Origin: Paramarasmius palmivorus
Lineage: Eukaryota > Basidiomycota > Agaricomycetes > Agaricales > Marasmiaceae
Length of the DNA stretch: 64,000 nucleotides
Reading direction: 5' to 3'
NCBI GenBank assembly: GCA_037176845.1
Contig: JAYKXP010000001.1
Span: forward strand, 62,001 to 126,000
Below are positions 24,001-34,690 of this stretch, piece after piece. How positions within the stretch are numbered: position 1 is the first letter of the stretch; each line of letters starts with the position of its first letter. The notes beneath the pieces are model-generated. The model worked only from the letters and a program-made list of their open reading frames with translations. It searched no databases and was not told the origin of the DNA. A program made the position numbers and the translations under genes.

Positions 24001-24954
24001 TCGTCTCACAGCTCTGGATCCTTTGGTACAGAATAAGCAAGACGCACCCTCACACATCGTCTGCAGCGATGTCGAGTTTTTCGGACGTGGCTCCCTGAAC
24101 GGACGTACATTCTTGATATACATGAAGCGAAAGGGCGTAAGTAGTCATCCCCTAGGGCGTTATAATCATTCACACGTTCATCGTAGTCGGACAGTGTGTT
24201 TTGCGTGGTCGAACCGGTCGGCATCCCTGAACGTAAGGTGAAAGCAGACCCTTTCCAGCCATTCAAGGAGTTCTACTTGACTACGTCGGCATACGGACTA
24301 TGTTTTCTCGGGGATAAGATTGCGGTCTTGTGCAAAAAGGGGTTTGAGCTATTAGATCCTACTAAAAGGTACGCCATGATATTGCTTGATGATCGTTTAA
24401 CGGAGATCCTAAACCATCGTAGTTTGCAGAGCATCGTTTTCCCACAAATCAAAGACCCCCGTCTTATGAATTGGGCATTGCACTGCGATTCTAGTCAACC
24501 GATTGGACTTTTTAAATGTAATGAAGAGGAATATCTACTCTGCTACAACGGTGAGTGTCAATGTGCTTGTCCTCATTCCACAGACTCAAGGCCGTATCTT
24601 TTAGACATCGGTCTATACGTCAACGCATATGGCGAACCCTCTCGCACCGCTAGTTTGATCGAATGGGAAGGCTCGGCCCAACGTGTGGTTTTTCATCCAC
24701 CGCATATTGTTCTCTTCGACACTCGTTTCATGGAGATTAGACATGTCCAAACTGGTAGACTGGTACAGATAATCGGCGGTAATGACATCTATTGGCTATG
24801 GGACGCACATGAAACGCCATCATCCATCACTCTGGGAAGTGGTGCTTCTTGTGTTCTAGGAGTCATGAATGCAAGTAGAGCGGAAATTGAAAGTGTCCAA
24901 GTGTTTGGGCTGCAGCCTGTATCGAGAAGTGAAAACGTTTCACATTCAGATTGA
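21073..24954 (+). CDS. Protein kinase - PH - CNH domain fusion
   Basis: Fifteen exons sum to 1043 residues in one frame. The kinase (about 85-345) has a glycine loop (VAGGGFGDIWRG), lysine (VCLKVIKL), catalytic loop HGDLKGANILL with the HGD variant typical of fungal TKL-like kinases, DFGLS, and RWMAPEL...ESDVYAYG. An acidic, Ser-rich linker follows (about 345-530). A PH-like domain (about 536-690) contains LVQSRLNRWISKTVLLFKDY, MPVDLLSIV and FYTDSFQSRMEWYTKLKEA. A CNH (citron homology) domain fills about 715-1035 (VTCAVPI, LLAIGCDEGVWV, FGL-like IGLYVNAYG, VVFHPPHIVLFD). CNH domains bind Rho-family GTPases or their partners, and Rom2-type exchange factors carry PH-CNH tails, so a signalling role at the plasma membrane is a reasonable inference. 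Two CNH-only paralogues follow on the same strand. Confidence 0.85.
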
Positions 24955-25886
24955 GACGAGGTGCCGCAGAGGATAGGAATTGTGTAACTTACATGCAAAT
25001 AGTCATACAATATTCACTGGTTGTGACTAGCGATTACATGAGTACAGCTAATAGTATCGCACTAGCTCACAAGGCTCATGCATGCGGTGGACGATGTGGT
25101 AGGCTGACGAACCGAAAATAGGTTCTATCCGTCCATGGTCGAAAAGGAGGTCAACACAGGATAGTTGACAATAGGTATGGAAGTCAAGCACCAGTGGCAG
25201 GGCGTTGCTCGCCGCGTGTATCACAGATATGTCGCTGGGATCCACTGACATCAGATTTCATATCCGGCTAACGGTATGTTGAAGCTAAAGAAATGATGGT
25301 AAAATCAGAATACTTTGGCTCAAAATTGGATGAAAAGGGCGATGCGCACCGCGTTCAGCTGGCACCCTCAGAGTGGTACCCCTACCACCCCAACATCTTT
25401 TTCTGACGGCTTCTTTGAGTTTCTGATATTGAACCACAGGCTAGAATCTCAGAATGAGACGAGCGCCTGAGCGCTGGGCACTGGAGGTATGGTATCGCAG
25501 CTCACGAACATGGACGTCTGATGTCAGGAGGGTGTGACTTTGGTGTGACTGGTCACCACACGCGCACAGGCGCGCACGGACCATGCTGACATTTTTTCTT
25601 CTCCTTCCATGTAGCGTCGTCTCCAGCTGGCTACACACCCTGTATCTCCATAAAACTGTTTCATTGCTACGCCTATTATTCTATGCTGATCAAGACATGC
25701 TCAATACAATCTCTCAAATCATAGGAACCGAGAATTCCAACAAATGATGTGTACTGCCCTGCAAGCTAAAGCAAACAAGACACTCGACCAATTCTGATGT
25801 TCCTCGCATCTGGAAACTCCAGCTCAACGAGCGTCTGGAATAATATAAAGGCTGAGAATGTCTAGAGAGGATCAGGCTCGCGCAAC
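24955..25886. other. Intergenic between CNH paralogues
   Basis: 932 bp. TATAAAG at 25844-25850 lies 43 nt before the next start codon. No kinase or PH remnant recognised by eye. Confidence 0.5.
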
Positions 25887-27355
25887 ATGGAGGTAAGTTG
25901 GTTCTTCTCTGATATTTTGGGCTCTGACCCTCGCACTACAAGATTTTCAGGATCGTACCCTTGAGCTTCGGTGCATTCTCATCCTCTTCATTCAGGCTTG
26001 GCTCTGGGACTGTGACATGCTCTGTTCCTATCAGTACGTCTCATAACCGCGGTGCTACCTGTATCTAATTATGTGCAGAAGATTTGGATGGACGTCCTAT
26101 GGTTGCCGTAGGGTGTGACGAAGGCATATGGGTTGGCTTCAGAGATGATCCTCAGTGTAACAGTCGCCTTATCCCTTGCCTGGTACTTATACTCAAGGTT
26201 GACTTAGCTATGCGCCAGGCTCTCCGTTTGAAAACGGTCACACAGTGTGCAGCTCTGGGGGAGTTCGGTTTGCTTCTGGTTTTGGCCAACAAGGTATGTT
26301 GTCCATCATCCGATTCTAGTTTCCGAAGCCCAATCTTGATTGTAGGCACTATATGCTTATTGTATAGATTCGTTGCTTCTGGGATCTCCGGCAACTCCAA
26401 ACACCGTCGCGGAGAACTCCCCTAAAATAAGTGGCGACATGGAAATCCATCAGTTCCGTGTTGGCAAGCTCGACGGTCACACGTTGATCATCACCGTACA
26501 AAGGAGAGGGGTGAGCCAGAGCCCTTTGTTTTTAGCCGTTAAGGCTGATTCTTGAATAGCTGGACAGCATCTTTCGCCTGCTAGAACCTGAATGGATAGA
26601 GGACCGTAGGCGATCCCATGCTATGCAGACTACGGTAGCATTCAAGAAGAATCGGGTAATTTTTCAATCAAGCTTGTATATTTTACTCACTGAGGAACGA
26701 TCAGGAATTCTACATACCCTCTCCCACATACGACGTCGTCTTTCTCAAAGCAAAACTAGCGATATTGAATACAAACGGCTTTGAGATATTAGACCTGGAT
26801 GAGTCCGTCGTCCCTGAACCACTACGGCCGGTCTGATTTACCATTCCCATAGATTCAAATCAGTTAACATACCCCCTCGCAATGAAGGGTTCTTTAAGAG
26901 ATTATTCAGTACCCAGCCTTTGAACAAACCATTGGCCATCTTTGCCACTCATGGTGGTGCCAAGTTCATTCTATGTTATGATAGTGAGTGATTACACATC
27001 CCTCGTACTTTCATCCTCTTACGCGTCTCGTAAACCAGCATTCGGTCTCTATGTTGACAGGCACGGTGATCCTCACCCCGATACAGAGAAGATCGAGTGG
27101 TCAGGAACTGCGGAACACGCCGCTCTTCATTCGTCCTGCATTCTTTTGTTTAGTCGGCACTGCATCGAGGTTCGGGATCTCCAAACCGCGAAGCTGATGC
27201 AAAAGATGCAAGGGAGTAACATCCAATGTCTATGGGACGGTCGCGGAGCAGATGCCTGGATGCGGCAGCAATCAGGGGTCATGATAGTGGACAGTGTAGC
27301 AGTTGGAAATCGGATTCAGCATGAGATACATGAATTGCGGCTAGCTACGGATTGA
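25887..27355 (+). CDS. CNH-domain protein (tandem paralogue 2)
   Basis: Nine exons (25887-25892, 25943-26033, 26079-26156, 26208-26293, 26346-26510, 26560-26655, 26705-26802, 26853-26983, 27039-27355) give 355 residues made almost only of a CNH domain. It aligns by eye with the CNH part of the upstream kinase along its whole length: VTCSVPI, MVAVGCDEGIWVG, TQCAALGEFGLLLVLANK, ILNTNGFEILD, FGLYVDRHGDP, CILLFSRHCIEVRD. Intron positions and phases also match. Kinase and PH parts are absent. No signal peptide. It could bind a GTPase partner without output, acting as a competitor of the full-length protein; that is inference. Confidence 0.75.
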
Positions 27356-27582
27356 ACACGCGCGAATTTTGTCCTGGTTTATTTGGACTATTCTCTTTGC
27401 GGGCTGTATCGACATCATCGTGATTGTTGTGTAACATCATTCCCAACCCAAGTGAATCCACCGTACCGCCTCAATGTAGTTTGGCACCCCATTTAGATGG
27501 ATCGTGGTATCTCTGGATCCCGCGACTCACCTATATAAATCAAAAATGACACCCGAATGGAAGACTCCCTTCATACATCAAG
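27356..27582. promoter_or_regulatory. Promoter of CNH paralogue 3
   Basis: 227 bp between two same-strand genes; TATATAAA at 27532-27539 is 51 nt before the start codon. Confidence 0.5.
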
Positions 27583-29139
27583 ATGTCAGAGCACCGTGAG
27601 GTGAGTGGTGTACTAGTTCCTCGAGCTCAGCTGTTCAGAATACTGACTACTGTACTCACACTCTCCAGGTCTTTCAGACCACACGGTTGAATGCAGATAA
27701 GTTCTTCTCATGGTCAGATTCGCTCAAAGGGACTCCAGATTTATATCTGCATACCGGGTCTGTGATATGCAGTGCACCCATCAGTACGTCTCTTCGCGTT
27801 TCCTGTCCCTCGAGCTGTGATTGATGCCCATACTGATATCTGATGAAACTACTTCAGAGGATGTGGAAGGGAATGACATGGTGGCTGTTGGGTGTGAGGA
27901 AGGGTTATGGGTAGGGTATCGAAATAATCCAAAGTGTACGTTCACCATCAATTGTGCGGCGAGATCTTGACATCATTATCTCGAAGCTTGGAGGCGACTC
28001 GCGCTCGATTTGATAAAGGTCACGCAGCTAGCTACCATCCCCGATCTTGGCCTGCTGCTGGTTCTGGCCAGCAAGGTATATTGTTTAGCGGTAGCCTGGT
28101 CTAAAATGCTGTTGACGCTTTCTTATCTAGTCTCTGTTCGCATATTGCATTGAGAAGATCCTGTCAGATCCCATCCAACTACGCCCTGGAATCGACGAAC
28201 AAAAGCTGAGCGGTAATTTTGAGATTCTTTTTTTTCGACTGGGTAAAAAAGAAGGCCGACCTCTGGTGATTTACATGACGAAAAAAAAGGTAAGTCCCTC
28301 ACTGAACTAAATAGATGTCAGGTCGTTGATTAGTACCTCTAAGAATGACAGCATTTTCCATGTGCTTACTACAAGAACCAATGTAGATTCCCAAGAGTGC
28401 TTTTTCATATTCCGCGTGCGTCAAATATTCGACGTTGTTCATTAATGCTCGTTTTTCCTGAGACAATATGTAGAGATTCTGGGTTCCTACCATCGCACAC
28501 GATGGCCTTCTCTTCGGTACTGGAGACAAAGTCGCGGTCATGAACAGGCGTGGATTCGAAATCATGAGTTTGAACGAGTTCGTACTACTATTGGCAATAC
28601 GAAAATGTGATTCTGACTACCCGTAGTTTTTCATCTATCAGGATACCTTACCAGGATCAAAACTTGGTGAAACGAGTTAGAGATTCTCTCAGAAGGTTAG
28701 TTGGGAACTCTTCGACAAACAAGACCCTTGGAATACACCAAATTCGCGGCGAAAAATTTATACTATGTTATGAACGTGAGTCTCAAATACACTTTTGGGT
28801 GGACAGGTTTCGATTGTCTGTCCAGAGTTTGGCTTGTACGTCGACCTACACGGGAGGCCTATTCAGGATAAAATCGAGTGGGAATCACCTGCGGAGCAGG
28901 TCACTTTCCATTCTCGGTATATCTTGTTGTTCAACACCCAGTGTACGGAAATTCGCGAACTTGAGACCGGGAAAATGGTTCAGATAATCGAAGGAAATAA
29001 CGTGCAGTGTACTTGGGATGGTCTGGGGGTAGTAGACGAAGCAGCTCCTCAGACAGGCATTCATGTGACGGTCAACACTGTAGACGAAGAAAAAACGAGG
29101 TACGAAGTGCTTGAGCTAGCCCTTTTGGCGGATTTATAA
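27583..29139 (+). CDS. CNH-domain protein (tandem paralogue 3)
   Basis: Nine exons (27583-27600, 27669-27783, 27858-27935, 27987-28075, 28131-28289, 28344-28415, 28474-28577, 28627-28775, 28826-29139) give 365 residues. Same architecture as the preceding gene: a tiny first exon, then HTGSVICSAPI, MVAVGCEEGLWVGY, IPDLGLLLVLASK, VAVMNRRGFEIM, FGLYVDLHGRP, RYILLFNTQCTEIRELETG. Equivalent introns fall at the same places as in paralogue 2, so the two derive from one another or from the kinase gene by tandem duplication with loss of the 5' kinase and PH exons. Frame intact, so not an obvious pseudogene. Confidence 0.75.
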
Positions 29140-29933
29140 TCTGGGGCAATGGCGAGGTTTCGCAAGATCCGTTCCTTGCTTTTATTGTGTAGCGAGGAAC
29201 GTTGAGGTTCCTGAGACTGTACATCATCAGGAAGGGTTGCAAGGGAATGGAAGTCCAGTAGAACAACAATTGTACAGGCACAACGAGTGTCCGCAATGAC
29301 AGTTCATGCGTTCTACGAGTTCTTCGTAACGACAAGCACCAGCGTTTAAACAAAGAAAGGACCAGCAATGGTTCTATTCCTCCATTCCCGGTGTAGGTGT
29401 GTCGGGGATACATTGTACGCGCTAGTTGTTCCGGGAATGATGCTGATGTGAGCGAGAACAAGAACAAGTTCACATCGTCACCATGTTGGGTGCATCGAAA
29501 GAGCCGATAGACAATTGCGAGAGGCGAACAGGACTCCGACAAGCAGCTAGGCGATGAGCAGATCGATCGAGACGGCGAGCAGCACACAGCTAGAAGCGAG
29601 GTAAGAACCCGGGAGTAAGCAGACTGTTCCCAATTACGCCAGAGTCTATTGTGAAGAAGCCAATCATTAATACAACGACACCAAGTAAAAGGCATGGATG
29701 GAATACAAGGTCAAAGAACAATACCGCCAGTCGCCGCCGATGCAATGTTTCCCATGTACAAATATTTGTACACCTGCCTTATTGTGCACCACCACAAGGT
29801 CCTCTTTTGTTCGCCGAAAACATAAAATCCACAGGAATTCTGCAGGGATGGGGCCAGTTCGAGCCAGTCTCAGCAACATTTGTGACGAAAGCTAGCCGTC
29901 TATCAGTATATTTTACCCCCTTCCCTAATAATC
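29140..29933. other. Intergenic, no gene supported
   Basis: 794 bp. A minus-strand open frame of about 200 codons crosses it (29072-29695), but it has no ATG near its start, overlaps the CNH gene end and looks like chance composition. Confidence 0.45.
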
Positions 29934-31289
29934 ATGCCTCACCCGGTTGCACCAGTTCACGTTATTCTTCCTCTTCCTCTCACTCCCTCGAACGACGTTC
30001 ACGACCCAAGACCAATTGCTAGGCGCAGGCGCTCTTCTACATTCACGACGATCACGAACTGGGCTCTGGGAGTCCAGCCAGGTTCACCGGGACCTGTATC
30101 GCCAGTACACAGTCGAGCACGTTCTGGCTCGAACACATTGGGTCACCTTATCTCTACACCGTCGACCGCACGCAGGACGCCTTCAACGGCGAAGGATTTT
30201 CCATCTGAGGTGGATTTGACGAACTGGGGATACACTTCCGTCTTCGTACATCTTCCTCACACTCCAGAGACACCGGCACGGTTCTGTGCTCCAGGACGAG
30301 TGCCTGAAACTCCTGCTGTGAAGGGCGACAAGGGTTTGAAGAGGTTCAAGAGCATGGGGATGCTCAAACCCCTCCGTTCACGGATGCGTTCCAAATCCAT
30401 CGTCGACTCTGGCGAAGCATCCACTTCCACTCGTCCCCGACCTCGTTCACGATCACGATCGCGTTCGGGATCCATCTCACCCACGAAGCCATCCGCAAAG
30501 CGACCTGGACATGCCAAGTCCAAGTCCTTCTCAGCCTCTACATCTAAAACTAAAACCAAGACACATCCTCCTCTTCCACCGGCCCTTCAGAACGAGCTGC
30601 TCCTCATGCAGTTTGCTGATGGAGGCTCACTCGAGTCAAATGCTCAGAAGCTGATGGAACAGCGTGCGAAAGTCAATGCCGGTAACGCGGTAGATGGTGT
30701 CTACAAGGACGAGAACGGGGTGATGTGGCTCGATGAAGATGAGCGTGTGGAATACGAGGCGCTCTTACCAGCCACAACGACAGCTCCGTCATCTCCGTGG
30801 GTGGAATTCAACGGTGCGAAACCAGAGTCACCTACTATGGGTGTCGATGAAGATCCAGTTCGCCGAGGTTCAGTTACTAGTATGACACCTACGGAACGAG
30901 AACTGGAAGGTGCTGCATCTATTGTGTGTCCTGCTTCGCCTTCAGGGTATGTTGGGGTTGGTTTGCCGTCTGTCAGACCGACGCCGACCTCGGACAGGAG
31001 CGAGAGAAGGAGACGCCGGCGACCGGCTCCGCTCAAGCTTCATTCGGATAACACTGTGCCCACACTTTCTTCGCAAGGGTTCGATGATTCATTTGAACCC
31101 ACGTCTGCTGAAGCTGCTGCTTTGGCCGCTGGGATGCACTCTCATGCACGCTCGAGGCCAGTGGCTAGGCGAGGTGTCGCCAAGGTCGGTAGTGCACCTG
31201 CCGATGTTATGGAATTCGAGGTGATAGAGAAGAAGACACAGAAGAAGAGTCTGGCGAAGAGAGCGAAGGCCCTATTCGGAATGGATTGA
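29934..31289 (+). CDS. Conserved-looking basic, disordered protein of unknown function
   Basis: A single exon of 451 codons. I do not recognise it. It is Ser/Pro/Arg-rich with short ordered islands: LTNWGYTSVFVHLPHTPETP (about 92-111), a basic KGLKRFKSMGMLKPLRSRMR block, a helical LPPALQNELLLMQFADGGSL island followed by WLDEDERVEYEALL, and a basic C terminus KKSLAKRAKALFGMD. Arg-Ser dipeptide runs (RPRSRSRSRSGS) and several SP/TP sites suggest heavy phosphorylation. No signal peptide or membrane helix. Composition and the clean long frame support a real gene, probably a nuclear or cortical regulator; nothing more can be said. Confidence 0.7.
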   Translation: MPHPVAPVHVILPLPLTPSNDVHDPRPIARRRRSSTFTTITNWALGVQPGSPGPVSPVHSRARSGSNTLGHLISTPSTARRTPSTAKDFPSEVDLTNWGYTSVFVHLPHTPETPARFCAPGRVPETPAVKGDKGLKRFKSMGMLKPLRSRMRSKSIVDSGEASTSTRPRPRSRSRSRSGSISPTKPSAKRPGHAKSKSFSASTSKTKTKTHPPLPPALQNELLLMQFADGGSLESNAQKLMEQRAKVNAGNAVDGVYKDENGVMWLDEDERVEYEALLPATTTAPSSPWVEFNGAKPESPTMGVDEDPVRRGSVTSMTPTERELEGAASIVCPASPSGYVGVGLPSVRPTPTSDRSERRRRRRPAPLKLHSDNTVPTLSSQGFDDSFEPTSAEAAALAAGMHSHARSRPVARRGVAKVGSAPADVMEFEVIEKKTQKKSLAKRAKALFGMD

Positions 31290-32057
31290 ACGCGGCCTCA
31301 CAAACTACACTGTCATTTTTCGGAACATGTTCCCATGTTTATGCTTTCGTCTGCTTGAAATGAACCCCCTACTGTATAGCTGTTTTACTATTCTCATGCT
31401 GTTATGCTTTGTATTCACGCGCTGTATTCCTTTCTGTCAACTTCACATATACCCACCTGCAATGTCTCTGTATTCCTATCTTAAATGTACCCTAAGTATC
31501 TAATCACATTGTCTGTATTTTTGTGAATTTGAACCAACTCGTAACTGCTAGAAGATTCTCGAGAAACCCAAGTCGGCGCTAAACTGGCTTCCTTTCCCAA
31601 ACCATCACGACATCATGGCCCTCCTGTCCTGCATTGTTGAAGAGACGACACCTCTCCTGCAATCTAACATCTTGGTATAGAATAGAAGATTCTAAGAAGA
31701 TCGTCGATTACCCGAAGAACACCTAAATTTGCCAATGCTTACGCCCTCCATACTGTGATCTATCGCATTTCGTTTTCCGAAAGCGACAACATCCGTGCGG
31801 TTTTCCACCCTGAATACCTGCATTCGTGCGTCATGCTGGAGCGAGTGATCAAGCATCTGGCCCTGGATACGAATAAAAATACTTCAATTGGGCACAACTG
31901 AGAATCCTTCTCATGTGTGCACCTGTAATGTCCGAATCGGACATCTGGGCGAAGCTTCTTGTTTCTGCTTATGATAGTCAGGGTTACTACATAACAGGTC
32001 ATCTATTTAAATGACGATTCCATTGCTGAAAGGACTTCTCACACAGCTCTCTCTATC
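31290..32057. other. Intergenic upstream of P450
   Basis: 768 bp; TATTTAAAT at 32004-32012 is about 50 nt before the P450 start. Nothing else recognised. Confidence 0.45.
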
Positions 32058-34690
32058 ATGTTTACCACTACGAGCATCGGCCAGGCCCTCCTGGTCATCT
32101 CTGTTTTCTATGTCATCTCGAATATCCTCAGGCGCAGGGCTGCATATTCAACCATCAACAAGATACCGGGTCCAAAGGCAAGATCTTGGTTGAAAGGTAT
32201 CAGGAAGGTTGCTACCGGTCGACAGATCGCTGAAATTCATGTCTGAATAGGTAACTTTTTTGATGCCTTCGGAGTAGAAAGCTGGGGATTTCATGATATG
32301 ATGAGAGAGACTTGTATGTGTGAATCCCGTCAGATATTAATGATAGTAATAACTGACCGTTCTCTGTAGATGGCCCGACTTCTGGATTCAACTCTCTTTT
32401 TGGAGTAGTTGACCCACCTCAACAAGCTGCCACTATGCTAAGATCATCTCTTACAGGACAAATATATTTACACATTCGATCCTAAAGCATTGCACCACAT
32501 TCTCGTCAAGGTTAGGTACCTTCGCCCTCAAACGCTCTCAGGCTGCTCACTACACCATGCTATTCAGGATCAATACACATTCGAAGAGCAGAGAGTGTTC
32601 CTCTTGTATGTCGAATATACCATTCAGTTATCAAGCACTGCTGAAGGATCCTGTGAAGGACAAACAAGCTGATCTTTGGCATGGGGCTCTTCGCCACCCT
32701 TGGAGAGCGTCACCGGAAGCAACGTAAGGTACTCAACCCGGTGTTCTCAATAGCCCATATGCGAGATATGTGTGAGTATTCTACCTTTTATCGTGTGATA
32801 TTTGCTGACATAGAGGATGGTAGTACCAATGTTCAACGAGATCACTCTTAAGGTTCGTATGATTCCCTGCCCAATTTCCATAGCCATCATGCATCTGTGA
32901 CCGTCGCGTCGTAGTTACGGGATACTCTTACCAAGAAGGTCCAAGATGGGGCTCAAGAGGTAAGGGTGGTAATCGTATTCTATTCCATAGACAATGCTCA
33001 TGGCCTTTCAGATCGAGCTACTTTCCTGGATGTCTCGAACCGCACTTGAACTAGTCGGTCAGTCAGGGTTGGGATACTCTTTCGACTCTTTGACAGACGA
33101 AGAATGTGCACACCCATACTCACAGGCGCTTAAAGGGCTACTGTACGTCTCCAATCCAGAACTGCGCGACTCATACCGCTGAGGACCGAACTTCCAGCCT
33201 CCTTTTGTCGCTGACTTTTTGGCCACGTACATACGTAATCCCATGGCTGGTGAAGTTCATCCCGACGCGAATTTTGAGGACTCTGTCCTTCTATTGGCCA
33301 TCTGAGAATCTGCGTCATGGGAGAGAGCTTTCGGATTATATGTGGAAGTTGTCTACTGGAATATACCATGAGAAGATACAGGCATTCGCACGGGGCGACG
33401 ATGCTGTCGTCCAGCAAATCGGAAGAGGCAAGGATATCATGAGTGTTTTAAGTGAGTAACTTTTCCGAGTACTGTTATCAATTCTGACTTGTCCGAAGTC
33501 AAGGAAAATATGAAGGTTTCAGACGAAGACAAGCTCGACGAAAACGAGCTCATAGCACAGGTAAGCCTGTACTCCCATAGTTTCTCATTTACGTGGAGAG
33601 TGCTAAACCTTGGTTAAACCTGTGGGATAGATGTCGTGAGTTCACCGTCCAGATATACCTGCAATGCCACTTAATTCCTTTAGCACACTCATATTTGCAG
33701 CGATGGATACGACCTCGGTAAGTCTACGAAGGATTATTTCTACAGTGGTCTCTGACGAGATTCTAGAGTGCGCTTGCTCGAACCCTACTCCTTCTGGCTC
33801 AGCATCCTTCAGTGCAAGCCCGCCTACGTGAGGAACTTGTCGAAGCACGGCGAGAAAACCAGGGAGATGACCTTGGCTATGATCAACTGGTTTCGCTACC
33901 TTATCTGGATAGTATCTGTCGGGAAACCCTTCGTCTGTTAGCGCCCCCGCCCTTCATATTTGTATCACATTTACTGAAAACAATACAGATATCCCCCCGT
34001 CCCGCGATTGATGCGCACGTCAGTTCGATTTCCTCTCCATTCCGGCATACACTTATTCTAGAGACAGTGCGGTCAAGGATACAATCCTTCCTCTCAGCAC
34101 ACCAGTCGTTGGAACCGACGGATCGGTGATAACTGAAATACCAGTCCCGGCTGGGGCAGACGTACTGATTTCTATCATGGGTTCGAACAGGAATGAAGCA
34201 CTATGGGGTCCAGACGCGTTGGAATGGAAACCCGAGAGGTGGTTGAATCCTCTCCCGAATGTGATCTCTGAAGCCAAGATTCCTGGTGTATACTCGCATT
34301 TGTGAGTTGACTTTTGTTCACCTGAGGTCTGGATGGATTGTTCTAATGTTATGCATACAGGATGACCTTTAACGGAGGCGGACGTTCTTGCATGTAAGTC
34401 CTAGTCGGAAATCAGTTATTTCTTCACGTTGCTCAAGATTAATCATGCAGTGGCTTCAAATTTTCACAGCTTGAAATGAGTAAGTCTCGCTCACCATGAT
34501 AAGGATGTCTCATTGTTCTCAACTTGATACAGAGGTCGTTCTCGCCCACTTGGTTGAGACCTTTGAGTTTTCCCCGTCCGATAAGAGGATTGACTGGCAC
34601 TACGCCGCGGTGAGCAACCCGTATGTCCGCGAAGAGGGGAGCCGACGCGTCCAGCTGCCGATTAGAATGGCTCTCGCGAAGAAAGCATGA
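32058..34690 (+). CDS. Cytochrome P450 monooxygenase
   Basis: Eighteen exons sum to 564 residues in frame. An N-terminal anchor (ALLVISVFYVISNIL, residues 10-24) and proline hinge KIPGPK place it on the endoplasmic reticulum. Hallmarks: WxxxR-like HRKQRKVLNPVFS, I-helix FAAMDTTSSA, K-helix ETLR, PERW (WKPERW), and the haem loop FNGGGRSCIGF with the Cys ligand. A 5-nt exon (33631-33635) lies just before the I-helix. The only acceptor that keeps frame after the K-helix is at 34023, which adds about 12 residues before the SAVKD strand. The family resembles CYP5150-type enzymes of wood and litter fungi, but I cannot assign it firmly; substrate unknown. NADPH-P450 reductase is needed as partner. 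Confidence 0.88.

Noticed and set aside
29072..29695. Minus-strand open frame of about 207 codons
   Set aside because: No ATG near its 5' end, overlaps the CNH gene 3' end antisense, and the composition is not protein-like.
33962..34061. Frameshift that would make the P450 a pseudogene
   Set aside because: An acceptor at 34023 restores the frame and the exon sum is 564 codons, so the gene is kept as functional with an insertion.
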